Notes under the pieces: generated by a model
The model's database searches: none
What the model saw: only the letters and a program-made list of their open reading frames with translations
What the model was told of the DNA's origin: nothing
Translations under genes and position numbers: made by a program
Origin: Treponema sp.
GTDB taxonomy: Bacteria; Spirochaetota; Spirochaetia; Treponematales; Breznakiellaceae
Assembly: GCA_031254175.1 (NCBI GenBank)
Contig: JAIRUY010000171.1
Coordinates: 1-18,473 of the forward strand
DNA: 18,473 bases
Direction: 5' to 3'
In this document: one piece after another, positions 7,894 to 15,128 of the stretch
How positions within the stretch are numbered: position 1 is the stretch's first letter
How the letters are laid out: every line of letters starts with the position of its first letter

Positions 7894-8555
7894 TAATTAT
7901 CTCCATGGGCAGAAATATAGCTTTTTGCAAACTGATACAGGCAAATAATATATCCCAATAATATTAAAGCGCCGGCTGAAGCCGAAAATATTTCAATAGG
8001 GAAAAAAGAGCCTTCTTTAAAAGAAATAACAGTTATCATACCTTTATATGTACCCGGCAGAGTCCAGGAACAGTAAAACAAAGGCTCTCTGATTATTGAA
8101 AAAACAAGGGTTAAAGCAGCAAGAACGGCAGCCTGGACGAGGGCTTCAGATAAATATTCAAAATTGTCATAATGATATTTATCCATCATGGAAGAAAGAT
8201 GCTCAATTATATTTGAACCTGTAAAAAAAAGCGGAACCAGCAATAACAGCATAAAAACTTCAAGCGCCGCAAGCGGACACAATAACCAAAACAGTAATAT
8301 ATATAAAGTACTCCAAAATGAAGCAATACATACATAAAGGGCTTTTCTGCCGTTTTTTGGGAATACTTTCATTCCAAAAAAAGAAGTTAAAGAAATAACA
8401 GTTAACGCAGACAAGCCGTATACCCATAATAAGCATCCTGATACTACAATTGCCCAGGATAGGCGCGCGGAAGCCATAATCAGAAGGCTTGCGCCTGTTA
8501 ATCCGCCAAGAGGCGACAAAGAACCCCAAAAAGGGTGCTGACGGTTTAAACTCAT
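7893..8555 (-). CDS. rnfE: RnfE/NqrD-family membrane subunit, divergent
   Basis: 220 residues with about six membrane segments, similar in size to RnfE (about 220-230). Placement between the RnfG-like and RnfA genes matches the usual rnfCDGEA order. Recognisable stretches are the first membrane segment after L-S-P-L-G-G-L-T, the middle V-P-L-F-F-T-G-S-N, S-I-I-R-E-P-L-F (153-160; the R-E-I/R-E-x turn of the family), and a late P-I-E-I-F-x-S-A-x-G-A-L-I-L-L-G (186-201), equivalent to the P-P-G-A-F-I-G-L-G segment. Both cluster cysteines are replaced: L-G-L-C-P becomes P-L-G-G-L (G17), and V-T-N-C becomes F-T-G-S (S114). AGGAAG lies eight bases before the ATG, and the gap to the RnfG-like gene is 19 bases. 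The Rnf assignment rests on fold pattern plus context, since overall identity looks low. Confidence 0.78.
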   Translation of the reverse strand: MSLNRQHPFWGSLSPLGGLTGASLLIMASARLSWAIVVSGCLLWVYGLSALTVISLTSFFGMKVFPKNGRKALYVCIASFWSTLYILLFWLLCPLAALEVFMLLLLVPLFFTGSNIIEHLSSMMDKYHYDNFEYLSEALVQAAVLAALTLVFSIIREPLFYCSWTLPGTYKGMITVISFKEGSFFPIEIFSASAGALILLGYIICLYQFAKSYISAHGDN

Positions 8556-8574
8556 CTGTCACTTCCTCTCATAA

Positions 8575-9000
8575 TTACAGTCCGTTTTTTTCAATACGAT
8601 TGATGTATATTTGCAGAATGCCCGGAGGTATTCTGTTAAATATTTGAACAGCATGGGCGCTTAACGGAATTACTTCTTCTACTTTTCCGTTATCCGAAAC
8701 TATGGCTCCAAGGGGGACAAGAACTCCGTCATTAAAGACTGTGAATATAAATATTTTATCAGAAGATTTATCAATTGAAAACCAATAGCCTAAAGGATCA
8801 GCTTTTCCTGTTTTCTTTTGAATATGCGCAGAAAGCCTGCGTGAATCGTCATTATTCATTAACACATTGTTTACTGCCCGCATAAGGAAACTGCCTTGTA
8901 ATTTATGCGAAACAATCCATATAACTGAAATAACTATCAATAATCCCATGATCCAGCCGGTTAAAATTGACTTGTCCTTAATATCATGAAAATATTTCAT
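8575..9000 (-). CDS. RnfG-like subunit without the flavinylation motif
   Basis: A 141-residue protein with one N-terminal membrane segment (about 13-31) and a small domain after it, probably on the outer face, as in RnfG/NqrC. It sits exactly where rnfG belongs, between rnfD and rnfE, with an ATGA overlap with rnfD and AAGGA about nine bases before the start. The stretch P-L-G-A-I-V-S-D-N-G-K-V-E-E-V-I-P-L-S-A-H (96-116) resembles the core of an FMN_bind domain (G-x-D-x-x-G-K-I...V-L-x-H). However, the protein is about 60 residues shorter than typical RnfG and has no S-G-A-T motif, whose Thr carries covalent FMN in the family. Naming rests mostly on position, so I leave the symbol empty. It could instead be an unrelated membrane-anchored subunit that replaced RnfG. 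Confidence 0.6.
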   Translation of the reverse strand: MKYFHDIKDKSILTGWIMGLLIVISVIWIVSHKLQGSFLMRAVNNVLMNNDDSRRLSAHIQKKTGKADPLGYWFSIDKSSDKIFIFTVFNDGVLVPLGAIVSDNGKVEEVIPLSAHAVQIFNRIPPGILQIYINRIEKNGL

Positions 9001-10028
9001 AGGATATTTTCCTTAAATTTCCCGCGGTTACTAATCGAAAGAAATATTTTTTCTTCAATCATTTTAACAAGCGGAGTAATGCAATTTATCAGGGCAAGGG
9101 CAATAAAACATCCTGAGAACTCCATACACCTGTACCGGAAAAACCATGAAAAAACAGCTCCTAAAATGACAGTTAAAAAAACTCCGGATCTTAATTTTGC
9201 GCTGCTTGCAGGTTCAGCCGCAAGAATAAAGGCAGCGGCGATTGTACCGCCTGAAAATAACCCGTACAGCAAATCTCCATTCCATAATCCCCCGGTTATA
9301 TCTCCGGCAAAACTGACAAGAAATCCATAAACAGAAAGGAAAACCAACGGTATCCATCCCCGGTTAATCCCTGTGGCAGTTATTACTATAGTGCCGATTA
9401 AAAGATAAAAAAGCCCCCTGTCTGCGATAATACCGGGATTTTTATTAAATAAAAGATCTATATATCCTGAGGGAAGCTGAACTTTTAAAAATGAAAAAAT
9501 TGATATGTTAAGAAACTCAGTAACATTGTTGTCAAGTGCAGTTAAATTTGCAGAAGCGCTCATTTCCATTATTGAATCATGAAAACCGCCAAGAGCGTTT
9601 GTATAGGCTGAAGGCCATGAAAAACGAACAAGCAGCCAGCCGCCAAGGGCGGGATTAAGCCAATTTGAGCCAAGCCCTCCAAAACTGAATTTAACAACAG
9701 TAATAGCGAATGCTGTTCCAAAAAAAACATAAACAGGATTAAGCTGATTCGGCATTAACAGACAGAGAATCATCGCGGTAGCGGCGGCGCTTCCGTCCAT
9801 TATTTTGGAAAAGCGGTAGTTTTTCCATGTCAGCAGAAATTCAATACCCAACGCTGTAAAAAGCGCTGTTCCTGCGATTATTAATGATTTTCCGCCGTCG
9901 TTTAACGCAGACTGAAGCACGCACAAAAAAGCGCAGAGACAAACCAGCCACATTCTTTTATTGCTTGGATAAGATATATTTATTTGAGGTTTGTGCGAAA
10001 AAATCAATCTATTGCTGTTGTCAGGCAC
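8997..10028 (-). CDS. rnfD: RnfD/NqrB-family membrane subunit with altered FMN-attachment site
   Basis: 343 residues from the preferred start, with about nine or ten membrane segments. Clear family blocks are D-G-S-A-A-A-T-A-M-I-L (78-88), F-A-I...V-K-F-S-F-G-G-L-G-S-N-W-L-N-P-A (about 107-127), and late G-D-L-L-Y-G-L-F-S-G-G-T with A-A-E-P (270-273), corresponding to H-L-x-S-G-G and T-D-P. RnfD normally carries covalent FMN on the Thr of S-G-A-T/S-S-A-T-P-L; here the aligned segment is S-A-S-A-N-L (157-162), with Ala at the Thr position (A160). Start: the longest frame begins with TTG 10052, but GTG 10028 is preceded by a full AGGAGG with 6-base spacing (10035-10040) and overlaps the rnfC stop by only eight bases, so I take 10028. 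It overlaps the RnfG-like gene by four bases. The family is sure; function as a flavoprotein is doubtful. Confidence 0.88.
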   Translation of the reverse strand: MPDNSNRLIFSHKPQINISYPSNKRMWLVCLCAFLCVLQSALNDGGKSLIIAGTALFTALGIEFLLTWKNYRFSKIMDGSAAATAMILCLLMPNQLNPVYVFFGTAFAITVVKFSFGGLGSNWLNPALGGWLLVRFSWPSAYTNALGGFHDSIMEMSASANLTALDNNVTEFLNISIFSFLKVQLPSGYIDLLFNKNPGIIADRGLFYLLIGTIVITATGINRGWIPLVFLSVYGFLVSFAGDITGGLWNGDLLYGLFSGGTIAAAFILAAEPASSAKLRSGVFLTVILGAVFSWFFRYRCMEFSGCFIALALINCITPLVKMIEEKIFLSISNRGKFKENIL

Positions 10029-11325
10029 CGAAGGCCTCCTGATTGCTTTCAATTATTGTTTCCCGAAGCGGGATTGAAGACGGGCAGACAATCTTGCAGC
10101 ATCCGCATCCATGACATCCGGTTGTCAAAATATTATCAATTTCCATTGCTTTAATTCTTTTGAAGATCATCTGGGGATCAAGACCTACAGGGCAGACAGT
10201 CCTGCATTCACCGCAATTAATGCAATTTTGGAGTTTGTGATGGGCTCCCTGTGATTTTGACAAGGCAGCAATCGCATAACATGTTTTTCCTACCGGTTCA
10301 TCAAGAAACATCACTTCCTTGCCGGAAATGGGAGAACCTGTAATAATACACTCGGGTTTTTCTGAAAAACCGCCGCACTGCGCAATTACTTCGCTAATTC
10401 TTGTTCCAATTCTTACTTTCATTATTTGCGGGTGCCTTATGGCAGCTCCGCCGACCGCAACATATCGCTCCAATATTGGTTTTTTATGTACCACTGCGTC
10501 ATACGCGGCGGCAAGCACGGCAGGCCCCAGAATTAAAAAAGAGCCAAGGTTTAGTTCTTCTTTTTTTTCATATTTCCGCAATGTAAGCTCAAGTTCTCTT
10601 TTATTTCTCTGCGGATAACGTGAACTGGTTAAAACCATGGACGAAGGAACCCCCTGTCTGTCCGCTTCTGATCTCAGCATCTGTCCCAATTCTCTTTCCG
10701 GATATGAAACAGCTATTAAAATGCGCGAAACCTTTAAACAGGCTTTCGCAACGATACTGGCTCCCAGAATCACAGCTTTTAATCTGTCTTTGCACATTGC
10801 GTAATCGGCAACCAGCCACGGATCATCAAAAACGCACCTGACAACCAAAGTCAGATTTTCTTCTTTTCTCGCGGCAGAGATCATTTCCGAAAGCGGCTTA
10901 CCGAAATTTTCCATTTCGGTAATTCCATTTTCAGAAATTATTCTTTGTAGATCATAACCGCTCAATCCATTCCAGAGGAATATGTCTTCTTTTCTTCCCA
11001 GCTTCTCAAAAGCGCCTTCCATCTTTATTATATAAGCGTCATTATTTATATCAAAAGAGTCCCGCCATGATATTCTGCGGATAATTCTGCCGGGAACCGT
11101 TGAATGAACATTTACAGCGCCTGTGCCTGAACCTGACGCCCTTCCGATTAGCATACCTTCTCTTACATTTTCTCCGATTGACACAACAGGATAAACTTTC
11201 CTTACATTGTCACCCAAAGTTATTACGGAAAAAGACGGTAAAAAAGCGTTTACAGCAGTTTTTTTTTCAGGTGCAGTATTATCATAAAAGGTAAGGCCGC
11301 CTCTTGGAAAAGAATATACTTTCAT
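10021..11325 (-). CDS. rnfC: RnfC-family subunit: 4Fe-4S motifs kept, FMN/NADH motifs lost
   Basis: 434 residues, usual RnfC size. Order: N-terminal P-R-G-G-L and barrel-sandwich domain (about 25-105, with V-S-I-G-E-N-V-R-E-G-M-L-I-G and H-S-T-V-P-G-R-I), a degenerate Rossmann/FMN domain (about 120-300), a SLBB-like stretch (V-R-I-G-T-R-I-S-E-V-I-x-Q-C-G-G, 304-319), then two ferredoxin motifs: C368/C371/C374/C378 and C404/C407/C410/C414, each ending in CP. In ordinary RnfC, NADH oxidation uses FMN bound at G-G-A-G-F-P-T and the G-A-E-C-E-P-Y loop. Here those positions read E-N-F-G-K-P-L (139-145) and C-V-F-D-D-P-W (164-170), and Y-P-Q-G-G-E-K is Y-P-Q-R-N-K-R. NADH oxidation is therefore unlikely, while two iron-sulfur clusters should still form. 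It follows the 499-residue membrane protein by three bases, with an AAGGA upstream. Confidence 0.9.
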   Translation of the reverse strand: MKVYSFPRGGLTFYDNTAPEKKTAVNAFLPSFSVITLGDNVRKVYPVVSIGENVREGMLIGRASGSGTGAVNVHSTVPGRIIRRISWRDSFDINNDAYIIKMEGAFEKLGRKEDIFLWNGLSGYDLQRIISENGITEMENFGKPLSEMISAARKEENLTLVVRCVFDDPWLVADYAMCKDRLKAVILGASIVAKACLKVSRILIAVSYPERELGQMLRSEADRQGVPSSMVLTSSRYPQRNKRELELTLRKYEKKEELNLGSFLILGPAVLAAAYDAVVHKKPILERYVAVGGAAIRHPQIMKVRIGTRISEVIAQCGGFSEKPECIITGSPISGKEVMFLDEPVGKTCYAIAALSKSQGAHHKLQNCINCGECRTVCPVGLDPQMIFKRIKAMEIDNILTTGCHGCGCCKIVCPSSIPLRETIIESNQEAFGA

Positions 11326-11328
11326 TAT

Positions 11329-12828
11329 TTAAGCGTCCTTCCGAATCCGTGCGTTATTTTTGCTGGTAATAATATGAGAAATATTCCTGTTTATACTGAA
11401 AAAACGATGTTTTCCAGAAACATTTTTCATACCGTAAATATTTATATTTTGCATATTGTTTTTCTTTCTCTTTATAATAAAATAAGGAATAATAAAAAGC
11501 AATAATATAAACAAGGTCAAATTTTCCCTGATTCCGCCTGTACTGACATAATTGCCTGTTTTCCCTCCGTTGTTTAGCTCATTAAAAAAATCCATCATTT
11601 TCTTCAGCGGAAAAGAAGGAAACTCCGACAGCATTACAATGCTGTCATTTGCCTGATTTTTATCCGGATTTGGAACAGGAAGCCCGTCTTTGTCATATAT
11701 ATATTCCGGAAAATCATTTAATGAAGTGCCTAATTGTCTTGTCGAAAAGGTAATCTGATTTATTAAATGCGCATAATATTCCTGTTCATTAATAATTGCA
11801 TTAAATTTTTTTTCAGAAAAAAATGAGGCTTGCCTTAATGGTGAAAAAAATACCGTAAAAACCGCTGCTGCGGCAAATGGCAGCATAAAAACAGAAAAAG
11901 CAAACTCAGGTTTGTATTTTTTTATTATCGATACAGGGTTAAACCTTTTGTGCCTTCTGTGTATGTTTGAAATTATCTTTGAAGAAAAATATAAGACAAA
12001 AAAGGCAGAAACAAAAACAGCAAGTATAAACAAAATATTTATTTTAAAAAGAACAACAATGATTCCCAAAGCGGCTGTAAACGCAATCAATAAAGGCAAA
12101 TACAATATATTTTTTGCATTTCCTTTTGAAAAAAAACTGTCAGTAATTACAAGTTCATAAAACGGTTCCCTAATCAGGAAAAAAAATCCCACAAGTAAAG
12201 CGGCGGAAGCAATTCCGCCGGCAGCAAAAAATGCAAGGGAAGAAAATACCGGCAGCAAGGAAAAAAGAATAGCCGTTCCGCGGAAAGTTTTTCTTTTCAG
12301 GTAACAAAAAAACAAAAAAACAAAAGAGGCAAAAGCGTAAACAGTAAAGAAAAGAAATACAGGCTTTCCAACTCCGTAATACTCAGCCGAAAAAGAAATA
12401 TCTCCGAGGAGATTTTTAAATTGTTTGTCCAAAACGTCAGTATTCCAGTTGCCGGCGCCAAGCGGAATATAAAAAAATCTTTTATCGCCTTGTATAAAAA
12501 CATTTCTTAATTTTTCGGCATATCCGTCGTTACGGGGATCAAAAGAAAAAATCCTGGCGGAATATTCATCAAGCGGTATTGTTTCAACAGACCCGAAATT
12601 ATCAAAAGTTACCCATTGTGTAGATTCAGAAACAATACCTCCTGAATTTTTTATTCCTGTTTCCAAAAGGCCAAGGATCATTTTATCTTCAACTGAAACA
12701 TCTGTTGCGAGTACCGCATATCCTCCGGAAAAATTCCTGTTTCCGGCGATGGAACCAAAGAGAAAAAGTCCCGCTGAGACAAATATTGAAATAAGACTGA
12801 TTATTAAAACACCGCGGACAACAGACAT
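11329..12828 (-). CDS. Polytopic membrane protein of unknown function, first partner of the Rnf-like genes
   Basis: 499 residues; I do not recognise a family. One N-terminal membrane segment (about 7-27) is followed by a soluble domain of about 125 residues (28-155), then hydrophobic segments near 156-176, 184-203, 205-220, 241-261, 263-283 and 309-329. A second soluble loop spans about 330-435, a last membrane segment lies at about 437-453, and the cytoplasmic tail is rich in Lys, Arg and Asn. The N-terminal signal-anchor and positive-inside pattern suggest that both large loops face the periplasm. Start: a GTG at 12834 is possible, but ATG 12828 has AAGG five bases upstream and is preferred. 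Only three bases separate its stop from rnfC, so it is probably part of the same functional unit. There are no Cys pairs or nucleotide-binding motifs. Confidence 0.75.
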   Translation of the reverse strand: MSVVRGVLIISLISIFVSAGLFLFGSIAGNRNFSGGYAVLATDVSVEDKMILGLLETGIKNSGGIVSESTQWVTFDNFGSVETIPLDEYSARIFSFDPRNDGYAEKLRNVFIQGDKRFFYIPLGAGNWNTDVLDKQFKNLLGDISFSAEYYGVGKPVFLFFTVYAFASFVFLFFCYLKRKTFRGTAILFSLLPVFSSLAFFAAGGIASAALLVGFFFLIREPFYELVITDSFFSKGNAKNILYLPLLIAFTAALGIIVVLFKINILFILAVFVSAFFVLYFSSKIISNIHRRHKRFNPVSIIKKYKPEFAFSVFMLPFAAAAVFTVFFSPLRQASFFSEKKFNAIINEQEYYAHLINQITFSTRQLGTSLNDFPEYIYDKDGLPVPNPDKNQANDSIVMLSEFPSFPLKKMMDFFNELNNGGKTGNYVSTGGIRENLTLFILLLFIIPYFIIKRKKNNMQNINIYGMKNVSGKHRFFSINRNISHIITSKNNARIRKDA

Positions 12829-12846
12829 ATACACCTTATAGAATGC

Positions 12847-13314
12847 CTAAAACAGATGGAAAAGTATCGCTATTATTATACCTAACAAGGCTCCTATAAA
12901 CACTTCAAGTATAGAATGTCCCCTGATTTCTTTTACCGACTTAAACTCAAGCCCTGTTTTTTCCGCCGTTTGTTTTCCAAGAATATTTAAAGCTCTTGCC
13001 TGCTGCCCTGCGGATCTTCTGACTCCCAAAGAATCACGCAAAACTACCATGGAAAAAACAAGGCTAAAAATAAAAAAAGTGGAGGAAATTCCTTCTTTAA
13101 TTCCTGTCGAAGTTGCCAGAGAGCAGACAATTGCAGAATGGCTTGACGGCATTCCCCCGGTTCTCCAAAACATGGTCTCTACCGCATCTTTTATTTTTAA
13201 TTTTTTTTGGGAAAAAAGAGAAAATATACCTTTTAAAATCTGAGCGGTGACTAAACTTGTAACAGTGGAAAGAAAAATAATATTTTCAAAAAGGGACTTA
13301 ACAGCCGCGCTCAT
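12847..13314 (-). CDS. Divergent PAP2 (YuiD/DUF212) family membrane protein
   Basis: 155 residues with about four membrane segments. It carries the family signature G-G-M-P-S-S-H-S-A (53-61), R-D-S-L-G-V-R-R-S-A-G-Q-Q-A (93-106) and R-G-H-S-I-L-E-V-F-I-G (131-141). These correspond to phosphatase motifs of PAP2 enzymes (S-G-H and H-x3-D regions) in the divergent form found in B. subtilis YuiD and plant DUF212 proteins. The family's substrate is not established; a lipid-phosphate phosphatase role is guessed from the PAP2 link. It is the first gene of the long run, and its stop is only 18 bases before the start of the next gene. The nearest AAGG lies 13 bases before the ATG, and a TATATA lies only five bases before it, so initiation is unusual or the promoter is further upstream. 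Confidence 0.9.
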   Translation of the reverse strand: MSAAVKSLFENIIFLSTVTSLVTAQILKGIFSLFSQKKLKIKDAVETMFWRTGGMPSSHSAIVCSLATSTGIKEGISSTFFIFSLVFSMVVLRDSLGVRRSAGQQARALNILGKQTAEKTGLEFKSVKEIRGHSILEVFIGALLGIIIAILFHLF

Positions 13315-13338
13315 TTTCTTATATACACCTTTATTTTA

Positions 13339-13376
13339 CTTTCTGTAACATCGAACATGTTCGATGTTACAGAAAG
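13339..13376. repeat. Perfect 38-bp palindrome upstream of the Rnf-like operon
   Basis: Nineteen bases are followed at once by their exact reverse complement, centred on CATG (13356-13359), with outer arms CTTTCTGTAACATCGAA and its complement. The symmetry ends exactly at 13339 and 13376, as the next bases are A on both sides. No T-tract follows on either strand, so it is a poor intrinsic terminator. It lies 25 bases before the divergent PAP2 start, where it could be an operator for a dimeric regulator; a weak TTACAG (13343-13348), 17 bases from TATATA (13320-13325), overlaps it. Confidence 0.85.
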
Positions 13377-13390
13377 AATCATAATCGGAA

Positions 13391-13420
13391 ATAGTGAAAC
13401 AATTTAAGTTGTTTCACTAT
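13391..13420. repeat. 12-bp inverted repeat with 6-base loop
   Basis: ATAGTGAAACAA (13391-13402) pairs with TTGTTTCACTAT (13409-13420). It lies between the stop of the nucleoside kinase gene (40 bases away) and the 38-bp palindrome. It could end the kinase transcript, but TTCCGATTATGATT follows on the minus strand rather than a T-run. The alternative is a second operator in a regulatory region for the genes downstream. Confidence 0.7.
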
Positions 13421-13459
13421 ACTTATTGAATCAGGGCTTCTTGTCAACCCTGTCACAGG

Positions 13460-15121
13460 CTAATACCTGAACTCACTGTCTCCGATGAACTCCCGTAAAA
13501 TACTGGTTCCCGGCACATAGTGAGGCGAAATCGGCGTGAAGTTTTCCATAAATGAAAGAAGTCTTGCGGCTTCTGAAAACTCTTTTCTGTTTGGCTTTAC
13601 AGCACGCAGCAACGGATCGGCATAATATTTAAGTACCGAAAGTTCATAATCAAGAGCGGAGTTAAAAGCTGTATCTGATGTGTTTTGGAACGGAAAAATA
13701 TGCTTTCGCTCTCCTGCCTGTACCTTTGGCCACATTTTTATTGTGCCTGCGGCATCCATCCCCCTGAACTGTGAATCGCGTACCATACGGCGCAGCAGCC
13801 TGTTGTCGCTGGTTGGGATGCGGTTGTGATCATCAAGATTAAGCTGTGTAAGTGCGGAAATATAAACCTTGAATTTTGTGCTTCGATCGATACTGTATGT
13901 GAGAGCGTCGTTAAGTCCGTGTATTCCTTCAACAATTAATATATTCTGCTCCGTAAGTTTTATTTTTTTGCCGCCGGATGCTTTGCGTTCACCTGATTTA
14001 AAATCATATACAGGAATCGTAACTTCTTCTCCCCGGTACAAGCTTTGAAGCTGCTCATTCAGATAAGGCACATCAAGGGCTTCCAGACATTCATAGTCCG
14101 GCTCTCCTTTTTCATCTTTCGGGGTATAAGCTGTTCCCCTGTAATAATCATCAAGACTGATGTCGATAGGTTTAAGCCCAAGTACCATCAGCTCAATCGA
14201 GAGTTTTTTTGCGCTTGTTGTTTTTCCAGAACTTGACGGGCCGGCGATAAGAACCATTTTAATTTTATCGTGTTTTTCATATATCTGATTCGCTATATCT
14301 GACATTTTTCGCGCCTGATGCGCTTCTGCTATTCTTATATAATCAAGTATCTTTCTGCCCGCAACAAGTGAGTTTAATTCGCCTACAACCCTGACTCCGA
14401 CATTTTTTCCCCACTTTTTATAATCGCTGTATACCTTAAACAACTGCGGTTCGTCTACAAAAGGATCAATTTGATTTTTTTTGCCTATCCCCGGAAACCT
14501 CAGAAGAAAACCGTCCTGATACGGCGTTAGTTCAAACGCGCAAAGCAGACCTGTACGCTCAAGAAGCGGCTGTACATAAATATCCATAAAGTCCTGACAT
14601 TCATTTACTTTGATGCGTGAATTACTTCTTTCTTCAAGCAGCAGCGCCGTATCCTTCTGCTGGTTTTTTCTGAATAATTCTACTGCTTCTTCATAAGCCA
14701 AATATTTAAATGTTATCGGCAAATTTTGTTTTACAAGTTTTTGCATTTCATCGGCTAATTTTTTAATTTCTGCGGCCTCCGGTTTGCCGCCTGAACTGAA
14801 TGTATAGTAATAACTGTTACCCAGAGAATGACCTACATACACCCCGCGTTCCGGAAAAATATTTTGCGCCGCAATGGCCAGAACAAAGGAGAGCGTCCTT
14901 CTGTAGATCATTGCCCCGTCGGCGCTGTCAAGAAGTATTGGTTCCAGTGCTGCGTTTACCAGAAGATATGTACCCAGTGGACGTATTTCGTTATTTACCC
15001 TGATAGCCGCAATTTCTTCGGCAGGAATGCCGAAATGCTCAATTAAACTCGAGGCTTTTGTACCGTAAAGGCACTCCATTGTTTTTTGGCTGTTTGAAAA
15101 ACTAATTTGAATGTTGTTCAT
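13460..15121 (-). CDS. Nucleoside kinase, TGS/ThrRS-SAD-like N-terminus fused to a uridine-kinase-type P-loop domain
   Basis: 553 residues. The N-terminal 60 residues or so resemble a TGS domain. Residues about 65-200 resemble the second additional domain of threonyl-tRNA synthetase (V-G-H-S-L-G-N-S-Y-Y-Y-T-F, 96-108), and the C-terminal half is a phosphoribulokinase/uridine kinase domain. Walker A is G-P-S-S-S-G-K-T (294-301). D-I-S-L-D-D-Y-Y holds the substrate-side acid, and I-V-E-G-I-H-G-L matches the Walker B region. This three-part protein occurs in many Firmicutes, Thermotogae and spirochaetes and is usually annotated as uridine kinase or nucleoside kinase; it phosphorylates a nucleoside using NTP, but the natural substrate should not be assumed. 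The ATG at 15121 has no Shine-Dalgarno sequence and a -10-like TATACT only seven bases upstream. The gene stands alone between a structured element and the palindromes. Confidence 0.88.
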   Translation of the reverse strand: MNNIQISFSNSQKTMECLYGTKASSLIEHFGIPAEEIAAIRVNNEIRPLGTYLLVNAALEPILLDSADGAMIYRRTLSFVLAIAAQNIFPERGVYVGHSLGNSYYYTFSSGGKPEAAEIKKLADEMQKLVKQNLPITFKYLAYEEAVELFRKNQQKDTALLLEERSNSRIKVNECQDFMDIYVQPLLERTGLLCAFELTPYQDGFLLRFPGIGKKNQIDPFVDEPQLFKVYSDYKKWGKNVGVRVVGELNSLVAGRKILDYIRIAEAHQARKMSDIANQIYEKHDKIKMVLIAGPSSSGKTTSAKKLSIELMVLGLKPIDISLDDYYRGTAYTPKDEKGEPDYECLEALDVPYLNEQLQSLYRGEEVTIPVYDFKSGERKASGGKKIKLTEQNILIVEGIHGLNDALTYSIDRSTKFKVYISALTQLNLDDHNRIPTSDNRLLRRMVRDSQFRGMDAAGTIKMWPKVQAGERKHIFPFQNTSDTAFNSALDYELSVLKYYADPLLRAVKPNRKEFSEAARLLSFMENFTPISPHYVPGTSILREFIGDSEFRY

Positions 15122-15128
15122 GCAATTA

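Noticed and set aside
10029..10052. TTG start of rnfD at 10052
   Set aside because: GTG 10028 has a complete AGGAGG at ideal spacing and a much shorter overlap with rnfC; the extra eight residues encode the ribosome-binding site itself.
13351..13364. A LexA (SOS) box in the centre of the 38-bp palindrome
   Set aside because: GAAC and GTTC are separated by two bases, while the Gram-positive box needs four; it also does not match the Leptospira-type box.
13391..13420. Classical rho-independent terminator for the kinase gene
   Set aside because: The stem is followed by mixed sequence rather than a T-run on the transcribed strand, so I list it as an inverted repeat.
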